The notes beneath the pieces were generated by a model. That model was given only the letters and a program-made list of their open reading frames with translations. It was not told where the DNA came from and made no database searches. From positions 1 through 27,357 of the IMG/VR virus record IMGVR_UViG_3300030329_004464: a DNA stretch of 27,357 nucleotides. The stretch is one strand, 5' to 3'. This document shows, piece by piece, positions 6,005 through 16,262 of this stretch. This DNA is from a virus. Each line of letters opens with the position of its first letter. Position 1 is the first letter of the stretch. The position numbers and the translations under genes were made by a program.

Positions 6005-8506
6005 CTATTCTCGAGGACCTTTCAAGGTTTTTACATCTTTTCTTTTCATAATATCAGATTGACGTTTAGCCTTGTTAGCCATCTCTTGTTTAACTAATGA
6101 AGTTTCAGCTCTTAAGCTAGCTAAATCTTCATTTTGAGCCATTTTCTGCTCTTGAAGGTCCCTATTTTGGACTAATTTAGCTTTATCCAAGTTTACTCTC
6201 TCAGTAGTTTCGGTTTGTTTCCTATAGTTCTCCATAGCTTTAAGATCTAACTCTTGAGCTTTAAGTTTAACTAAAGGGTCACTATCTAACATAGAAGTAA
6301 TCTCTTTTTCTTGCTTCATAAACTCTTCAGTAAACTCGGCAATCAAAACAGCTTTTCTTGCTTCCATCATTAAATTCAGTTGTTGAACTTGTTGTTGAAG
6401 TTCCGGTCCTTGAGCACCCTGGGCCTGTGCCTGTTGTATTTCCATAATCTGTGCTGCAAATTCTATTTCAATATGTTCTTGTGCCATCAATGATATATGT
6501 TCCATAATATTTTTTTCTAGAGCCGCCATAATAGGTGGATTGTTTCTAGCAAAATTAGTAGCCATAAAATTCATGTGAGCTGTAATGTGAGCTCTATGAT
6601 CTTGATTTCTATAAGCTTGAAAAGGTTTCATAGCCATTGCATCAATATGTTCTAATGCAGGATCTTTTGGAACTGGTGGTTGAGGAGGAGGTAATACTTG
6701 ATCAATATTTTTAACTCCTAAAGCTTCATACATTTTTCTATAAGATTCATACATATTATGCATTTGTGGGTTAGACATAGATAATTGTAATTGAGTTTGA
6801 GCTAATTGAATTCTTTGAGTCATAGAAAATATATTAGGATCCGCTACAGGAACAATATCTATCCTGTCATCAAAATCTGCTTGTTTAATTAATCTATTTC
6901 CACCTACAACATCATAAGGATATTCTGGTGGTAAGTATTGAGCAAATATATTTGATAATAATTTAAATTCTTCTTTTAAAGAATTATAAATTCTTTTATG
7001 AATAGCTGACATTACTCTTGATCCTCTTTCCAATAAAGCAACTGTGGTACCCACCGCTGCTCCTTGAGCTTTAGCATCTCCTACTTGGTTATCAGCAATT
7101 GAAGCAAATCTTTGACCAGCTTCAACAACAATTCCCATCAATTGTAATAATGTTGGTGATGGTTCTTTATAGGGAAGATTAAAGAATGCATCTCTTAAAC
7201 TTCCTCCTGGTGCATCAACGTCTCTCCATTCTCCTGGTTGTAACGGTTGTGCATCATCTCTAACTCTTACTCCTCTTTGTTTAAATCCCGAAGGTAAATT
7301 ATTTAAAGTCCCTGCATCAAGTAATTGGCGGAGAGCGACTGTGGCAGTTCTGCTCAATCCGCCAATCATATGAATAAGTCCAAATCCGTAGAAACCTAGT
7401 CCTGGTAGAAATTTAAAATGGACAAAGTATTGGACTTTCTTCTTCAGAGGATCATTAGGTTGATAATTTCGTCTGATAGACAAAATTTTACGACCCCCTG
7501 CTTCCATCGTTACAATGTAAGGCAGTTTAATTCCTGTAGGTTCTCCTGTCTCTGGATCAACATCTTCAAAACCTTCCAGGTCTAAATTCATATGACATTC
7601 TAAAATTGTATAAGTTTGATCAGTTTGATTATAAGTTTTTCTAGTTCCTTCTAATTTTCTTTCTTCTTCGTGAACTCTATCTTGCGTATAGGCCGGTCTT
7701 CCTAATTCTATGTCTGCATAGAATCCGGAAACCTGTGCCTTACGTACGTCGTTCTCCGACATATACATACGTTGAATAACTGCTTCCGCATCTTCTAATG
7801 AGGTAGCCGAATACGGAACAATTAAATCATCCGCTTGTACAAATTTTGATACTGCTCTTCCAATCATTTCATCATAATAAACTTTTTTAAATGATGAACC
7901 TGCAAGAGGTAAATAAAATAACATTTGATCAAACTCTGCGTCGTATTCTTTCATTTCTTGTGTCAATTGATAATTCATATAATCTTTAACACGCATTGCT
8001 TGATCTTCTTTTTCTCTGTTGGACGCTCCTAAAATTTGAGTTCTTACTGGACCATTAGCCGGTAATAATTCTTTATAAGCTGTTGCTTGAAACTGAGTTA
8101 CTGCTTCAGCTAAAACTGGGTGCGTAGCGCCACTAGCTCCTTGGAAAGGTTGAGATCTTTGAGTATATTTAAAACCTAATAAATCTAAACCAGTTGTATA
8201 AGCTTGTTCCCAATCTTTTCTAGAAGTTTTATAATCTTCGTATTGTTGATAAATTTGAGAAGCTAATCTTCCTGTAACTTCATCACCAATTAATTCTGCT
8301 AAATTTGTAAAATGATCTTCTCCACCTGATGGAGAAACTTTACCAGGTTCGAAATCTATATCAACCGAACCATCTTCATTTTCCTGAACGTCTACTCCAG
8401 GATCCATTTTATTTTGTTGATTTAAAACTTCTATTTCTAAATCTTCTTGTGGATTAACTGTTACCTTTTCCCGATTATTAGGGAGTACTTTGTCTATTTC
8501 TGCCAT
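6005..8506 (-). CDS. Portal protein, P22 gp1-like (833 aa)
   Basis: The dodecameric ring through which DNA enters and leaves the head. Length (833 aa) and layout fit the long P22-type portals: an acidic N-terminal arm (1-85), then the clip/stem core starting near ASQIYQQYEDYKTSRKDWEQ. Next comes FQGASGATHPVLAEAV and a conserved-looking block FVHFKFLPGLGFYGFGLIHM followed by GLSRTATVALRQLLDAGTL. The last 200 residues are a long Gln/Glu/Lys-rich helix, matching the P22 barrel region in character. It is flanked by the very large virion proteins upstream and the basic small proteins downstream, and is separated by only 12 nt from the preceding gene. Confidence 0.85.
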   Translation of the reverse strand: MAEIDKVLPNNREKVTVNPQEDLEIEVLNQQNKMDPGVDVQENEDGSVDIDFEPGKVSPSGGEDHFTNLAELIGDEVTGRLASQIYQQYEDYKTSRKDWEQAYTTGLDLLGFKYTQRSQPFQGASGATHPVLAEAVTQFQATAYKELLPANGPVRTQILGASNREKEDQAMRVKDYMNYQLTQEMKEYDAEFDQMLFYLPLAGSSFKKVYYDEMIGRAVSKFVQADDLIVPYSATSLEDAEAVIQRMYMSENDVRKAQVSGFYADIELGRPAYTQDRVHEEERKLEGTRKTYNQTDQTYTILECHMNLDLEGFEDVDPETGEPTGIKLPYIVTMEAGGRKILSIRRNYQPNDPLKKKVQYFVHFKFLPGLGFYGFGLIHMIGGLSRTATVALRQLLDAGTLNNLPSGFKQRGVRVRDDAQPLQPGEWRDVDAPGGSLRDAFFNLPYKEPSPTLLQLMGIVVEAGQRFASIADNQVGDAKAQGAAVGTTVALLERGSRVMSAIHKRIYNSLKEEFKLLSNIFAQYLPPEYPYDVVGGNRLIKQADFDDRIDIVPVADPNIFSMTQRIQLAQTQLQLSMSNPQMHNMYESYRKMYEALGVKNIDQVLPPPQPPVPKDPALEHIDAMAMKPFQAYRNQDHRAHITAHMNFMATNFARNNPPIMAALEKNIMEHISLMAQEHIEIEFAAQIMEIQQAQAQGAQGPELQQQVQQLNLMMEARKAVLIAEFTEEFMKQEKEITSMLDSDPLVKLKAQELDLKAMENYRKQTETTERVNLDKAKLVQNRDLQEQKMAQNEDLASLRAETSLVKQEMANKAKRQSDIMKRKDVKTLKGPRE

Positions 8507-8518
8507 AATGTTCCTACG

Positions 8519-11500
8519 TTACCCTACCTTAACCTGTTTTACCTCAGAAGGCAACCCCATGATTCCTTGCGGATTAGGCCCTGCTAATGGAGGTACTAAA
8601 GATTGTCTTCGTGCAATTGCCCCTGTTTCAACTGTTCCACCACCAGCTTTTTTTTGCCAAGTATCTTTAGGAACCCAATCAGGAACATCTCCTCCCACAA
8701 CTTCTTGAGTTCCTTCTCCTGACCATCCGTCAGGAGTCATATGTCCTTCAGGATCAGGTTGAAGAGCTCCTTCTCCTTCAATGTCTTTAAACATTTTCTT
8801 TTTAAAAGCTTCATCGCCTTCTTTTAATATTTTCTCATCTACTGTCTTTGTTAAATTTTCTAAAGCACCAACAACGTTATCTCCATCTGCAACAATATCT
8901 AGAACCTCAAAGTCATCTCTCTCAGGAAGAGTTGTATCCGGATTACCATAAGTAAAGTCAGGATCACTTATTTTAACTCTTTCATATTGCCAAGCTCCAG
9001 GATGTTCCGGATCTACACCAAATTTCTGGAAACCCGTTTCTCCAGGTGCAAAGTTAATTTGTCGTTTCATAGTGTCACCAAAATCTTCTACATCCCAACT
9101 AATTTCAATTGTTCCACTTACAGGATTTTCTTCAAGAAGAACTCTTTTAGTTCCCATCTCCGTTCCTATTGCGTTATATGGAGGGACGTTAGAATATTTA
9201 GGTTGTTTAACAGGGAGAAGTATTTCATAAATATCTCCATTGACATAATCTTTATCTGCCATCTCAATTAATTTACCATCTGCTTTAATCTTGGCAACTG
9301 CTCGTGGAAACCACGCCGGCACTCCTCCAGGCAGCATTTGAGGTGCTTCTTTAACAACTTCTTTAGCTACTTGTTCTATTCCTTTTTTAGCACCTGTTTT
9401 AAATAATCCTGAAGCTCCAGCCACGACTCCCGCTCCAAGGCTCGCTAACCATTTTAAAAATCCTCTTCTATCCATTCCACCACCCTTCATGCCAACTCTT
9501 CCGCCTTCATTAAAGAAATCAAAATCATCAGCTCTATCTAAAGCTCTAACCTGTTGTCTTTCATCTTGGAATAAATCAATTTGTTCTTCCATTCCTGCAA
9601 GCACTTGTCTTTGTTGAGTAGAATCTAAATATTGTCCTCTTAATGTCATTTCATCATCACCAAATAATCTATTACCTATACCAAACGGTAAACTTCCCTG
9701 AAGAATAAGAGACATATAATTGTTTGCATCTTCTTCTGAAATTTTTCCTCTAGCTCTCATTGAATCGACGATTGCTTTACCATCTCGGTAATCTTTGTAT
9801 TGAGCATAACCAAAACTTAAAGCTCCTAAGCCAAGAGTTAATGGTGCTGAAACTAAACCAGCTGCAACAGTAGCCGGTAAAAGAGCAGCTGCTCCAAGTC
9901 CTATGGCACCTCTTTTAGCTAAAGCCCCTAATCCTTTTTTAGCTGCTTGTTGAGCACCAGGAGAACCAATAATTGCTTCTGTAAGTTTTTTAGTTGCAGG
10001 TTTTAATCTTTTTTGAAATGCTAAATCTGTTCCTGCTGCTGTAGGAGATAGAATTGCAGTTCTAAGTCGTGAAGGTAAATTTTTCCAACCCTGAGTAGTT
10101 TTTAAATCTTTTAAGTTTTGCATACTCATAAGTCTTGTTCGTTGACCTTCTGGTAAATTTCTATACCACTTTTCTGCAGCGGCAAGAGATGCTTTATTCT
10201 CAATTCCCAAAGCCCATAATGCATTCAATGGATCCGTGATCATTTCTCCAGCTTCCATTCCTTCTTTGTATTGCCACATTTTTTCTGGAATCATCATGGC
10301 TGGAATGGCTGCTGTCCAACTTGTTAAATATCTTCCTCCTGGTAATCCTGCTTTAGCTAAAGCTTGTCCTGCTCCTAGCATAATGGGTAAAGCTGCAAAT
10401 CCTGATTTACCTGGATTGTCTGCAATCCAGTTTAATACTCCTGTTTGAGTTTCTGGATCTCCTGTTTCTGTGTTTACAAATTCACCCGTTGTTGAATTAT
10501 ATTTCATCGATTGGTCCGTGATCCCTGTTTCGTCAGCGGTTGCATCTCCCATCATGGCATACGTACCAGCGCCCACGGCTCCCGCTCCTGCGAGTATTGC
10601 TCCAAGTCTTCCGCCTTTAGGGAGTTTAGATAAAAGTTGTCTAGCTATAGTTCTGAATTTTGTATTTTCACCTGGTTTAACTTTTACTTGAGCAGCTTCT
10701 TGGATTAATTTATCAGGATCCTCTTGTAAAGCTTGTCTTACTTCGTCCCCGCATCCTGGTTGTTGAGATCCTCCTATGGCACCTTTTTTTCTAACAAGAA
10801 TACAAATAGGTCCTCCTGCCTCTCCTTCGGCTATTAACTTGTTGAATTGAGTATTAGCATAATCTACTAAACCTTGTCCCCACGCTTTATCTCTTCCTAC
10901 AAGTTGAGTCTCCGCCAATTTTTCAAGTTTTCTCAAAGCTCCTCCAGGGGTCTTTGGTCCAAAGCCATATTCTTTTCCACCTGCCATAACTCTAGCTTGA
11001 TTATCTTTTAAAATTTTAATATCGTCTGCATTAGGCTCTTGTCCTAATTCCTCCACAGAGTACCTAATATTTCTTTCAGCATCGGTAATAGCAGAATTAT
11101 TAATATTTCTTAATAACTGTAAATCTGAAGTAGCACTTCCCGTTTTGCCTTTAAGGCCCCTTTTATGGTGCAGTACTATTGCTCGTGCCACAGGTTTATA
11201 TCCCTGCTCTCTTGCTAAATAATTTAAAAGAGTAGTAAGGGTAATTCTATTATCTACCACCCCTATTCTTTTTAACAGTGCTTTTAATGTTTTATTAAGA
11301 GGCGCGTTTGATTTTTTAGCTATGTCTATAAATTTTTTAACTTCATCATAATGTGGGTGAAGCCGCATTGGTCTACCATCTCCTTCTACAAACTCATCTC
11401 TTACATACCAATCCCCCCCTACGGTTTCATCAGTGAACCCAACTATTTTCATGTCATCCCCCACCATTTGAGAAAGTGGTTGATAATTAGGGTTTTGTTG

Positions 11501-12466
11501 TTCAACACCTGATCTAAACATTTCAGTCATCATCCAACCATGAGGTGTTTTATGATCTCCAACAAACTTATATTTTTTAGTAGAAGGGTCTCTTACAAAT
11601 TCATATTCTATCTTTCGAGCCATTGAATTTGTGGCACCTTTTTTAGGAACTCCATATAAATACCTTTTAAAATTCCATTCTCTTTTTCCTGTTCTTTTAT
11701 CAATGTAATCATCAGGCAATTCCCATTTTGTTTTAATTTCAGTCTGTTTATCTAAAGGCATTTGAGCTGCTTCAGGAAGTTCTCCTGAAGGAAGAGTTTG
11801 TGACCCAACTTTAAAACCTCTTTTTACAAAATCTTTTACGAGAGCATATATTCTTCTTAGTTCTTTACCTTTTTCTCCTTTAACCCCCGATCCACTAGGA
11901 ACACCATACCTTGTATTTGATTTAACAAAATCTTCATCACTAATATTAAAAGCTTTTTTAATTTTATCTTTTTGGGGTTTTGTATAAGTATCTGTTACGG
12001 GTTTTTCTTTATCTAACGTAAATTTAAAATCTCTATTTGCTGCTCTATTATAAATACTTTGTTGAGCTGTTTTTGTAGAAGTTGCATAAGTATCTCCCAT
12101 ACCTTCTACGCCTTGTTCTTTTAAATATTTTGCATACTTATCGAGTTCTTTTAATTGATTTGGATCCATTTGAGCTCCAGTATATGTTTTAGGAGTTTTT
12201 TTGGTAAGAGTTTTTCCTTTTAAATAAGTTTTTTTCATCTCATCTATTTTTTGACTGGGGTCAGCAAAACCCATATCCTCTAATTTTTTATACAGATCAT
12301 CTTTATTGATAACTTTTCCTTTATCTTTAAAATATTCGTCTAATATTTCTTTATTTTTTTTTCTTTTCTTTCCTATAATAGTAGTGATTGGGCGATTTTG
12401 TTTTTTATAATACTCTCGCATGTAAGCAGCTTTATCTGTGGTAGCTAATCCTGGTTTTTTACTCAT
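8519..12466 (-). CDS. Giant virion-associated protein with GGRVGM and Tat-like segments (1315 aa)
   Basis: Not a recognised family; probably an internal virion or DNA-ejection protein. Residues 1-130 are a lysine-rich basic part (IGKKRKKNKEILDEYFKDKG). Residues about 290-460 are compact and contain DHKTPH (304-309) and LHHKRG with LQLLRNINN (433-457), a His/Asn spacing reminiscent of HNH or His-Me finger nucleases. Glycine/alanine-rich hydrophobic stretches lie at about 617-640, 686-705 and 849-888. GGRVGM is at 988-993, followed at once by MDRRGFLKWLASLGAGVVAG (from 998), which looks like a twin-arginine signal inside the chain. The last 300 residues look soluble and acidic. The start forms TAATG with the previous stop. 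An internal start at Met998 is possible. Confidence 0.7.
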   Translation of the reverse strand: MSKKPGLATTDKAAYMREYYKKQNRPITTIIGKKRKKNKEILDEYFKDKGKVINKDDLYKKLEDMGFADPSQKIDEMKKTYLKGKTLTKKTPKTYTGAQMDPNQLKELDKYAKYLKEQGVEGMGDTYATSTKTAQQSIYNRAANRDFKFTLDKEKPVTDTYTKPQKDKIKKAFNISDEDFVKSNTRYGVPSGSGVKGEKGKELRRIYALVKDFVKRGFKVGSQTLPSGELPEAAQMPLDKQTEIKTKWELPDDYIDKRTGKREWNFKRYLYGVPKKGATNSMARKIEYEFVRDPSTKKYKFVGDHKTPHGWMMTEMFRSGVEQQNPNYQPLSQMVGDDMKIVGFTDETVGGDWYVRDEFVEGDGRPMRLHPHYDEVKKFIDIAKKSNAPLNKTLKALLKRIGVVDNRITLTTLLNYLAREQGYKPVARAIVLHHKRGLKGKTGSATSDLQLLRNINNSAITDAERNIRYSVEELGQEPNADDIKILKDNQARVMAGGKEYGFGPKTPGGALRKLEKLAETQLVGRDKAWGQGLVDYANTQFNKLIAEGEAGGPICILVRKKGAIGGSQQPGCGDEVRQALQEDPDKLIQEAAQVKVKPGENTKFRTIARQLLSKLPKGGRLGAILAGAGAVGAGTYAMMGDATADETGITDQSMKYNSTTGEFVNTETGDPETQTGVLNWIADNPGKSGFAALPIMLGAGQALAKAGLPGGRYLTSWTAAIPAMMIPEKMWQYKEGMEAGEMITDPLNALWALGIENKASLAAAEKWYRNLPEGQRTRLMSMQNLKDLKTTQGWKNLPSRLRTAILSPTAAGTDLAFQKRLKPATKKLTEAIIGSPGAQQAAKKGLGALAKRGAIGLGAAALLPATVAAGLVSAPLTLGLGALSFGYAQYKDYRDGKAIVDSMRARGKISEEDANNYMSLILQGSLPFGIGNRLFGDDEMTLRGQYLDSTQQRQVLAGMEEQIDLFQDERQQVRALDRADDFDFFNEGGRVGMKGGGMDRRGFLKWLASLGAGVVAGASGLFKTGAKKGIEQVAKEVVKEAPQMLPGGVPAWFPRAVAKIKADGKLIEMADKDYVNGDIYEILLPVKQPKYSNVPPYNAIGTEMGTKRVLLEENPVSGTIEISWDVEDFGDTMKRQINFAPGETGFQKFGVDPEHPGAWQYERVKISDPDFTYGNPDTTLPERDDFEVLDIVADGDNVVGALENLTKTVDEKILKEGDEAFKKKMFKDIEGEGALQPDPEGHMTPDGWSGEGTQEVVGGDVPDWVPKDTWQKKAGGGTVETGAIARRQSLVPPLAGPNPQGIMGLPSEVKQVKVG

Positions 12467-14757
12467 TAAACCTCCCTAAACATGGAACCTACACCACCGC
12501 CTGCTGCATTTGGTTTTCTTTTTATATCCGCTTTGATAGCGTCAACAATTTCATCGGGTCCCATGCCTATTTCTTGCATCTTTAATCCTTGTTCAACTGT
12601 AGCCATCACTTCGGCCAGTCTATAAGGATCATCGTCGGCTAACATATTATCTAAAAGTCTTTGATCAACAAGATCACCATACTTAGCTCTTATAACTTGT
12701 TCTTTAATTTCTTTTGGCCATCCGTCCATGCCTCCTGCAATTGCTTCTTCCCATGCAAAAAAATCTTTTTGTTTAGACATATCATAACCCATTTTTTTAG
12801 CAGCATCAGATAAAGCTATTCCTTTTACCTGTGCGTTGTTTAAAGCTGCCTTAACTCTTGGATCTTCCCAATCTATTTGAGGTTTTGTTTTTTTCTGAAC
12901 AAAAGCTTTTTTAACTCCACTTAATTCATCTTTAACGATAGGAGAATCGGCTTTTCTAATATAATCATCAATATTTAAAAATTTTTCAGGACTTCCTCTG
13001 ACTTGTCTTAAATAATCAAACATTGCAACATTACCTCCTAGTTCTTCAGTAATATCTAAAGCAACTAATCTATTTTTAACTCCTTGTCTGATTTGTCTCA
13101 TATCTTCCCAATTAGGATGACGTTTTGAAGGAAGAGGACCTAATTTTTTTAATGTGTCTTTTGCTTTTTCTCGTTCAATAGCTATCCAGTTAGATGGAAC
13201 TTTCTGACCTAAAAAGTCTTTAGCATCTGGTCTAAAAAATTTTTCTTGCATTAACCATGTTGTATGGTCTGTTGATACAGGATCCCAGAACCCTTTATTT
13301 TCAGTTTTAATAGGACCCGCCATTTTAGGTTCAGCTGCTTTCATTAAATCTTCTGTTGTTAATTTCATATTAAAATCTTTAAATAATTTTCTAGTCTCTT
13401 CATCCGCTATTGCTGCTTCAGGTCTTGTTATATCGTCCGCTGTCTTTAAAGTTCCTTCCCCAAATTTATCGTCTACTAATTTTATTAAAGACCCAACTCC
13501 TTTTTTTCCAGAGCCTTTCACCATCCCTACTCTTCCGCCATCTTTATAAAAATATTGACCTACTCCCAGTTTATCTATCCAGTCTTTAAAGGTTTTAATT
13601 TCTCTAGATCTTCTTTTTTTTCTAGATTGTCTATTTCCTCTACCTTTTTTATTTTCTACAATGTGTCTATAGTTTTCAAAATCTTTTAAAGCTCTTTCAA
13701 TTGCTTTATCGGTAGAAGGCCCTACTTCTTCTTTATAATATTGTTCCATCCCAGGCCAATCACCTCTGTAAGAAGGTCTATCAGGATCAATGTTAATATT
13801 TACATCATCTGTTTTTTTCATTAAAGACTCTAGACCTTCCTGAATTATCTTTTTTCCCGAACCTTTCCACATTCCTACTCTTCCACCTTGATTAAATGGA
13901 ATATCAGGATCCTCCGGTGGAGGTTTTTTGTACTCGAAAGATTCGTCTAAAACTAAAGTTCCATCTCCAACATTTTCTTTATTTAAAGGTTTTAAAAAAT
14001 CGTCTCCCATATTTTCTCTAAAAATTTTTTCATAGTGTTTAAAATCTTCACCTTTTTCAAATGCACCAGGAAACGTCCCAGCTTTGTTATAAGCATCATC
14101 ACCGTAAATTCTTTTAAAAACTAAAATTACATCATCTTCAATTGTTGGATAATAATTTCTAACTCTATGAGTATCTTTTCCATCTAACTTTAATCTGCCG
14201 GAATCTAGTTCTGTTGTTAAAAATTGTCGAATACCTGTTCTAAGTTGACCTTCTTCGTGCATACTACCGCCTAAAAATTTCTCATCTGGAACTTTAAACG
14301 GACCTCCGTGTTGAGCGGCTAATAAAGCGTCCTTCATTTGTTTTTCTGCTTCCGTTTTAGCTTCATCGGCTGATGTTTTTAAATTTTTAGCAGACTCTTC
14401 TAAATCAGTCATCGCTTTCATCATAGAACCAACACCTTGCTGATCTACACCCCCTCCTCCAATACTTTTGTAAGTATTAAGATTATTTAAAAAATTTACG
14501 AGTTCTCCATCATTAGCATTCATGATATATTTGGCTTCATTAGCAAAAAGGTCTAATGCATCACCCATAGTTTTATTTTCACCACGCATTGCTTGTAACA
14601 TGTTGGGTTTAAATGGATTAATGTCCCTACCACTAGTAATTCTTTGAACGTTAGTACCTCTACCCATAATATCATGGGCTCTAATACCAATTCCTTCTAA
14701 AGCTTCTAAAACTTTTTTCTTTAAAATCTCAGATGTAACTCCAGGTACTTTTGCCAT
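12466..14757 (-). CDS. Large virion-associated protein with two GGRVGM motifs (763 aa)
   Basis: A soluble, charged protein without recognised enzymatic motifs. An N-terminal region of about 140 residues is helical with a coiled coil (MTDLEESAKNLKTSADEAKT). Two copies of a basic glycine motif follow: NQGGRVGMWKGSGKK (289-303) and DGGRVGMVKGSGKK (406-419), about 116 residues apart. The C-terminal 250 residues are mixed alpha/beta, ending in AAGGGVGSMFREV. Both ends join neighbours by TAATG, between TerL and the 1315-aa protein, so it belongs to the head operon. I expect an ejected or head-internal protein, but a tail-related role cannot be excluded. Confidence 0.7.
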   Translation of the reverse strand: MAKVPGVTSEILKKKVLEALEGIGIRAHDIMGRGTNVQRITSGRDINPFKPNMLQAMRGENKTMGDALDLFANEAKYIMNANDGELVNFLNNLNTYKSIGGGGVDQQGVGSMMKAMTDLEESAKNLKTSADEAKTEAEKQMKDALLAAQHGGPFKVPDEKFLGGSMHEEGQLRTGIRQFLTTELDSGRLKLDGKDTHRVRNYYPTIEDDVILVFKRIYGDDAYNKAGTFPGAFEKGEDFKHYEKIFRENMGDDFLKPLNKENVGDGTLVLDESFEYKKPPPEDPDIPFNQGGRVGMWKGSGKKIIQEGLESLMKKTDDVNINIDPDRPSYRGDWPGMEQYYKEEVGPSTDKAIERALKDFENYRHIVENKKGRGNRQSRKKRRSREIKTFKDWIDKLGVGQYFYKDGGRVGMVKGSGKKGVGSLIKLVDDKFGEGTLKTADDITRPEAAIADEETRKLFKDFNMKLTTEDLMKAAEPKMAGPIKTENKGFWDPVSTDHTTWLMQEKFFRPDAKDFLGQKVPSNWIAIEREKAKDTLKKLGPLPSKRHPNWEDMRQIRQGVKNRLVALDITEELGGNVAMFDYLRQVRGSPEKFLNIDDYIRKADSPIVKDELSGVKKAFVQKKTKPQIDWEDPRVKAALNNAQVKGIALSDAAKKMGYDMSKQKDFFAWEEAIAGGMDGWPKEIKEQVIRAKYGDLVDQRLLDNMLADDDPYRLAEVMATVEQGLKMQEIGMGPDEIVDAIKADIKRKPNAAGGGVGSMFREV

Positions 14758-16262
14758 TAATAATACTCCTTCTTAGTAGGTTCCGTTTTTTCGTCTTTGT
14801 AATCTTCCGGGTGAGGAAGAAAACCACCTTGTCTGAAGCGCATAATAGCCTGTGTTGTGGAGTCAACAAGGTCATCGTGGTCACCATATGGGAATGCTGC
14901 GCACTCTTCAATGACTTCCTCCGCAAACTTCTGATCTGGTGCCCATATAATACCACTTTCAAACAAAGGTGCAACAGAATTGACCCTAACGTGCTTGTCG
15001 TTACCCTTCGATGGAGTGAAGTTGACAACTGGAATGTCCATCTGACGAAGTTCGTAAGTGAGTGGAAGTCCGGATGCCTTTGATTCGATAATTACAGTTT
15101 CAGGTTGCCAATATTTGTATTGTTCCAGGGCCCGTCGTCTAAGTTCCGGGAATTCATAACGACCTTTGAGTGCATCGAGTAAAATTAAGTTCAACGGAGC
15201 GTCTTCAGAGGGATAAAACACTCCCCAAGTGGTAATTGCACTAAAATCGGCTGTTTCTTTTTTCATAAATGCAGTATCATAAGATTGAATAACGTGTTGA
15301 AGCGTTGGAATCCAATCTTTATCCCATTTACGCCACCATTCTCGCTTAATAATGGCTCCTTCTTCAGAAGTTGGCCCTTGCATCCATTGAGCGTTCCATT
15401 TTGCAACTGGAAGAGTTGCTTTTACCTTCAATAATTCTTCTTTATTCCAAAATTCTGGCCACATCGGTGTTTCGTCTTCCATGATCGCTGGAAATTCGAC
15501 CACTTCCCACTGGTCAGCTTTGACTTCTTTTTGATTTTTTAACAACATTCCTGTTAAATCTTTAGTGCTCCAACGAGTCATTACACAAATGATCGCTCCA
15601 CCTGGTTGAAGACGTTGTCTTGGACCAGAAGTGTACCAATCATACGCACTTTCCAATTTAGTTTCGCTTAATGCGTCTTGCTCTGAGTGAGGATCATCAA
15701 TAATTAGTAGATCAGCACCACGACCCGTGATCGCTCCGCCAACACCAGCAGCAAAATATTCACCACCTTGGGCAGTTTCCCAACGACCTGCAGCTTTTGA
15801 GTCCTCTTGTAATTTTGTAACAAAAATTTTTTTATATTCTTCACTATCGATTAAGTGTTTTGCCTTACGACCAAACCTAATTGCTAATTCTCCTGTGTGA
15901 GTTGCTTGAATGATCTTTAATTTTGGATTACGGCCCACCATCCATGCAGGTAATAAGAAAGATGCAAACTCAGACTTAGTGTGTCTAGGAGGCATATTAA
16001 TAATTAAACGTTTAATTTCTCCTGTAGCCAGTTTATTAAATTTTTCTGCTACGTGTCTGTGGTGTGCCCCTTCAACAAATTCAGGCCAAACACACTTTAC
16101 AAAACTTAAAAAATCATCTTTTGCTTTATTTTGAATTTTTTTCTCTGCATGCATGACTTGATATCGTCTAAAAGTCTTTCTGACATCAGCCGGTAATTGT
16201 GAAATATCTACTTTATCCAGGTTCATATAGGAGTCCCAAAATGTTTTTAACAGCTCTAACAC
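14757..16262 (-). CDS. terL: Terminase large subunit (TerL, 501 aa)
   Basis: The DNA-packaging motor: an ATPase that pumps DNA through the portal and a nuclease that cuts concatemers. Visible motifs, counted from the GTG: Walker A variant PPRHTKS (91-97), Walker B LLIIDDPH (185-192), coupling-motif region VMTRWS (227-232). The RNase H-like nuclease acids are SYDTA (Asp329), IIESKASG (Glu393) and DHDDLVDS (461-468). The longest frame starts at GTG (16262); an in-frame ATG at 16226 (MNLDKVDISQLPADVR) is an equally good start and neither has a clear Shine-Dalgarno. TerS is not adjacent. This gene opens the morphogenesis operon. Confidence 0.95.
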   Translation of the reverse strand: MLELLKTFWDSYMNLDKVDISQLPADVRKTFRRYQVMHAEKKIQNKAKDDFLSFVKCVWPEFVEGAHHRHVAEKFNKLATGEIKRLIINMPPRHTKSEFASFLLPAWMVGRNPKLKIIQATHTGELAIRFGRKAKHLIDSEEYKKIFVTKLQEDSKAAGRWETAQGGEYFAAGVGGAITGRGADLLIIDDPHSEQDALSETKLESAYDWYTSGPRQRLQPGGAIICVMTRWSTKDLTGMLLKNQKEVKADQWEVVEFPAIMEDETPMWPEFWNKEELLKVKATLPVAKWNAQWMQGPTSEEGAIIKREWWRKWDKDWIPTLQHVIQSYDTAFMKKETADFSAITTWGVFYPSEDAPLNLILLDALKGRYEFPELRRRALEQYKYWQPETVIIESKASGLPLTYELRQMDIPVVNFTPSKGNDKHVRVNSVAPLFESGIIWAPDQKFAEEVIEECAAFPYGDHDDLVDSTTQAIMRFRQGGFLPHPEDYKDEKTEPTKKEYY

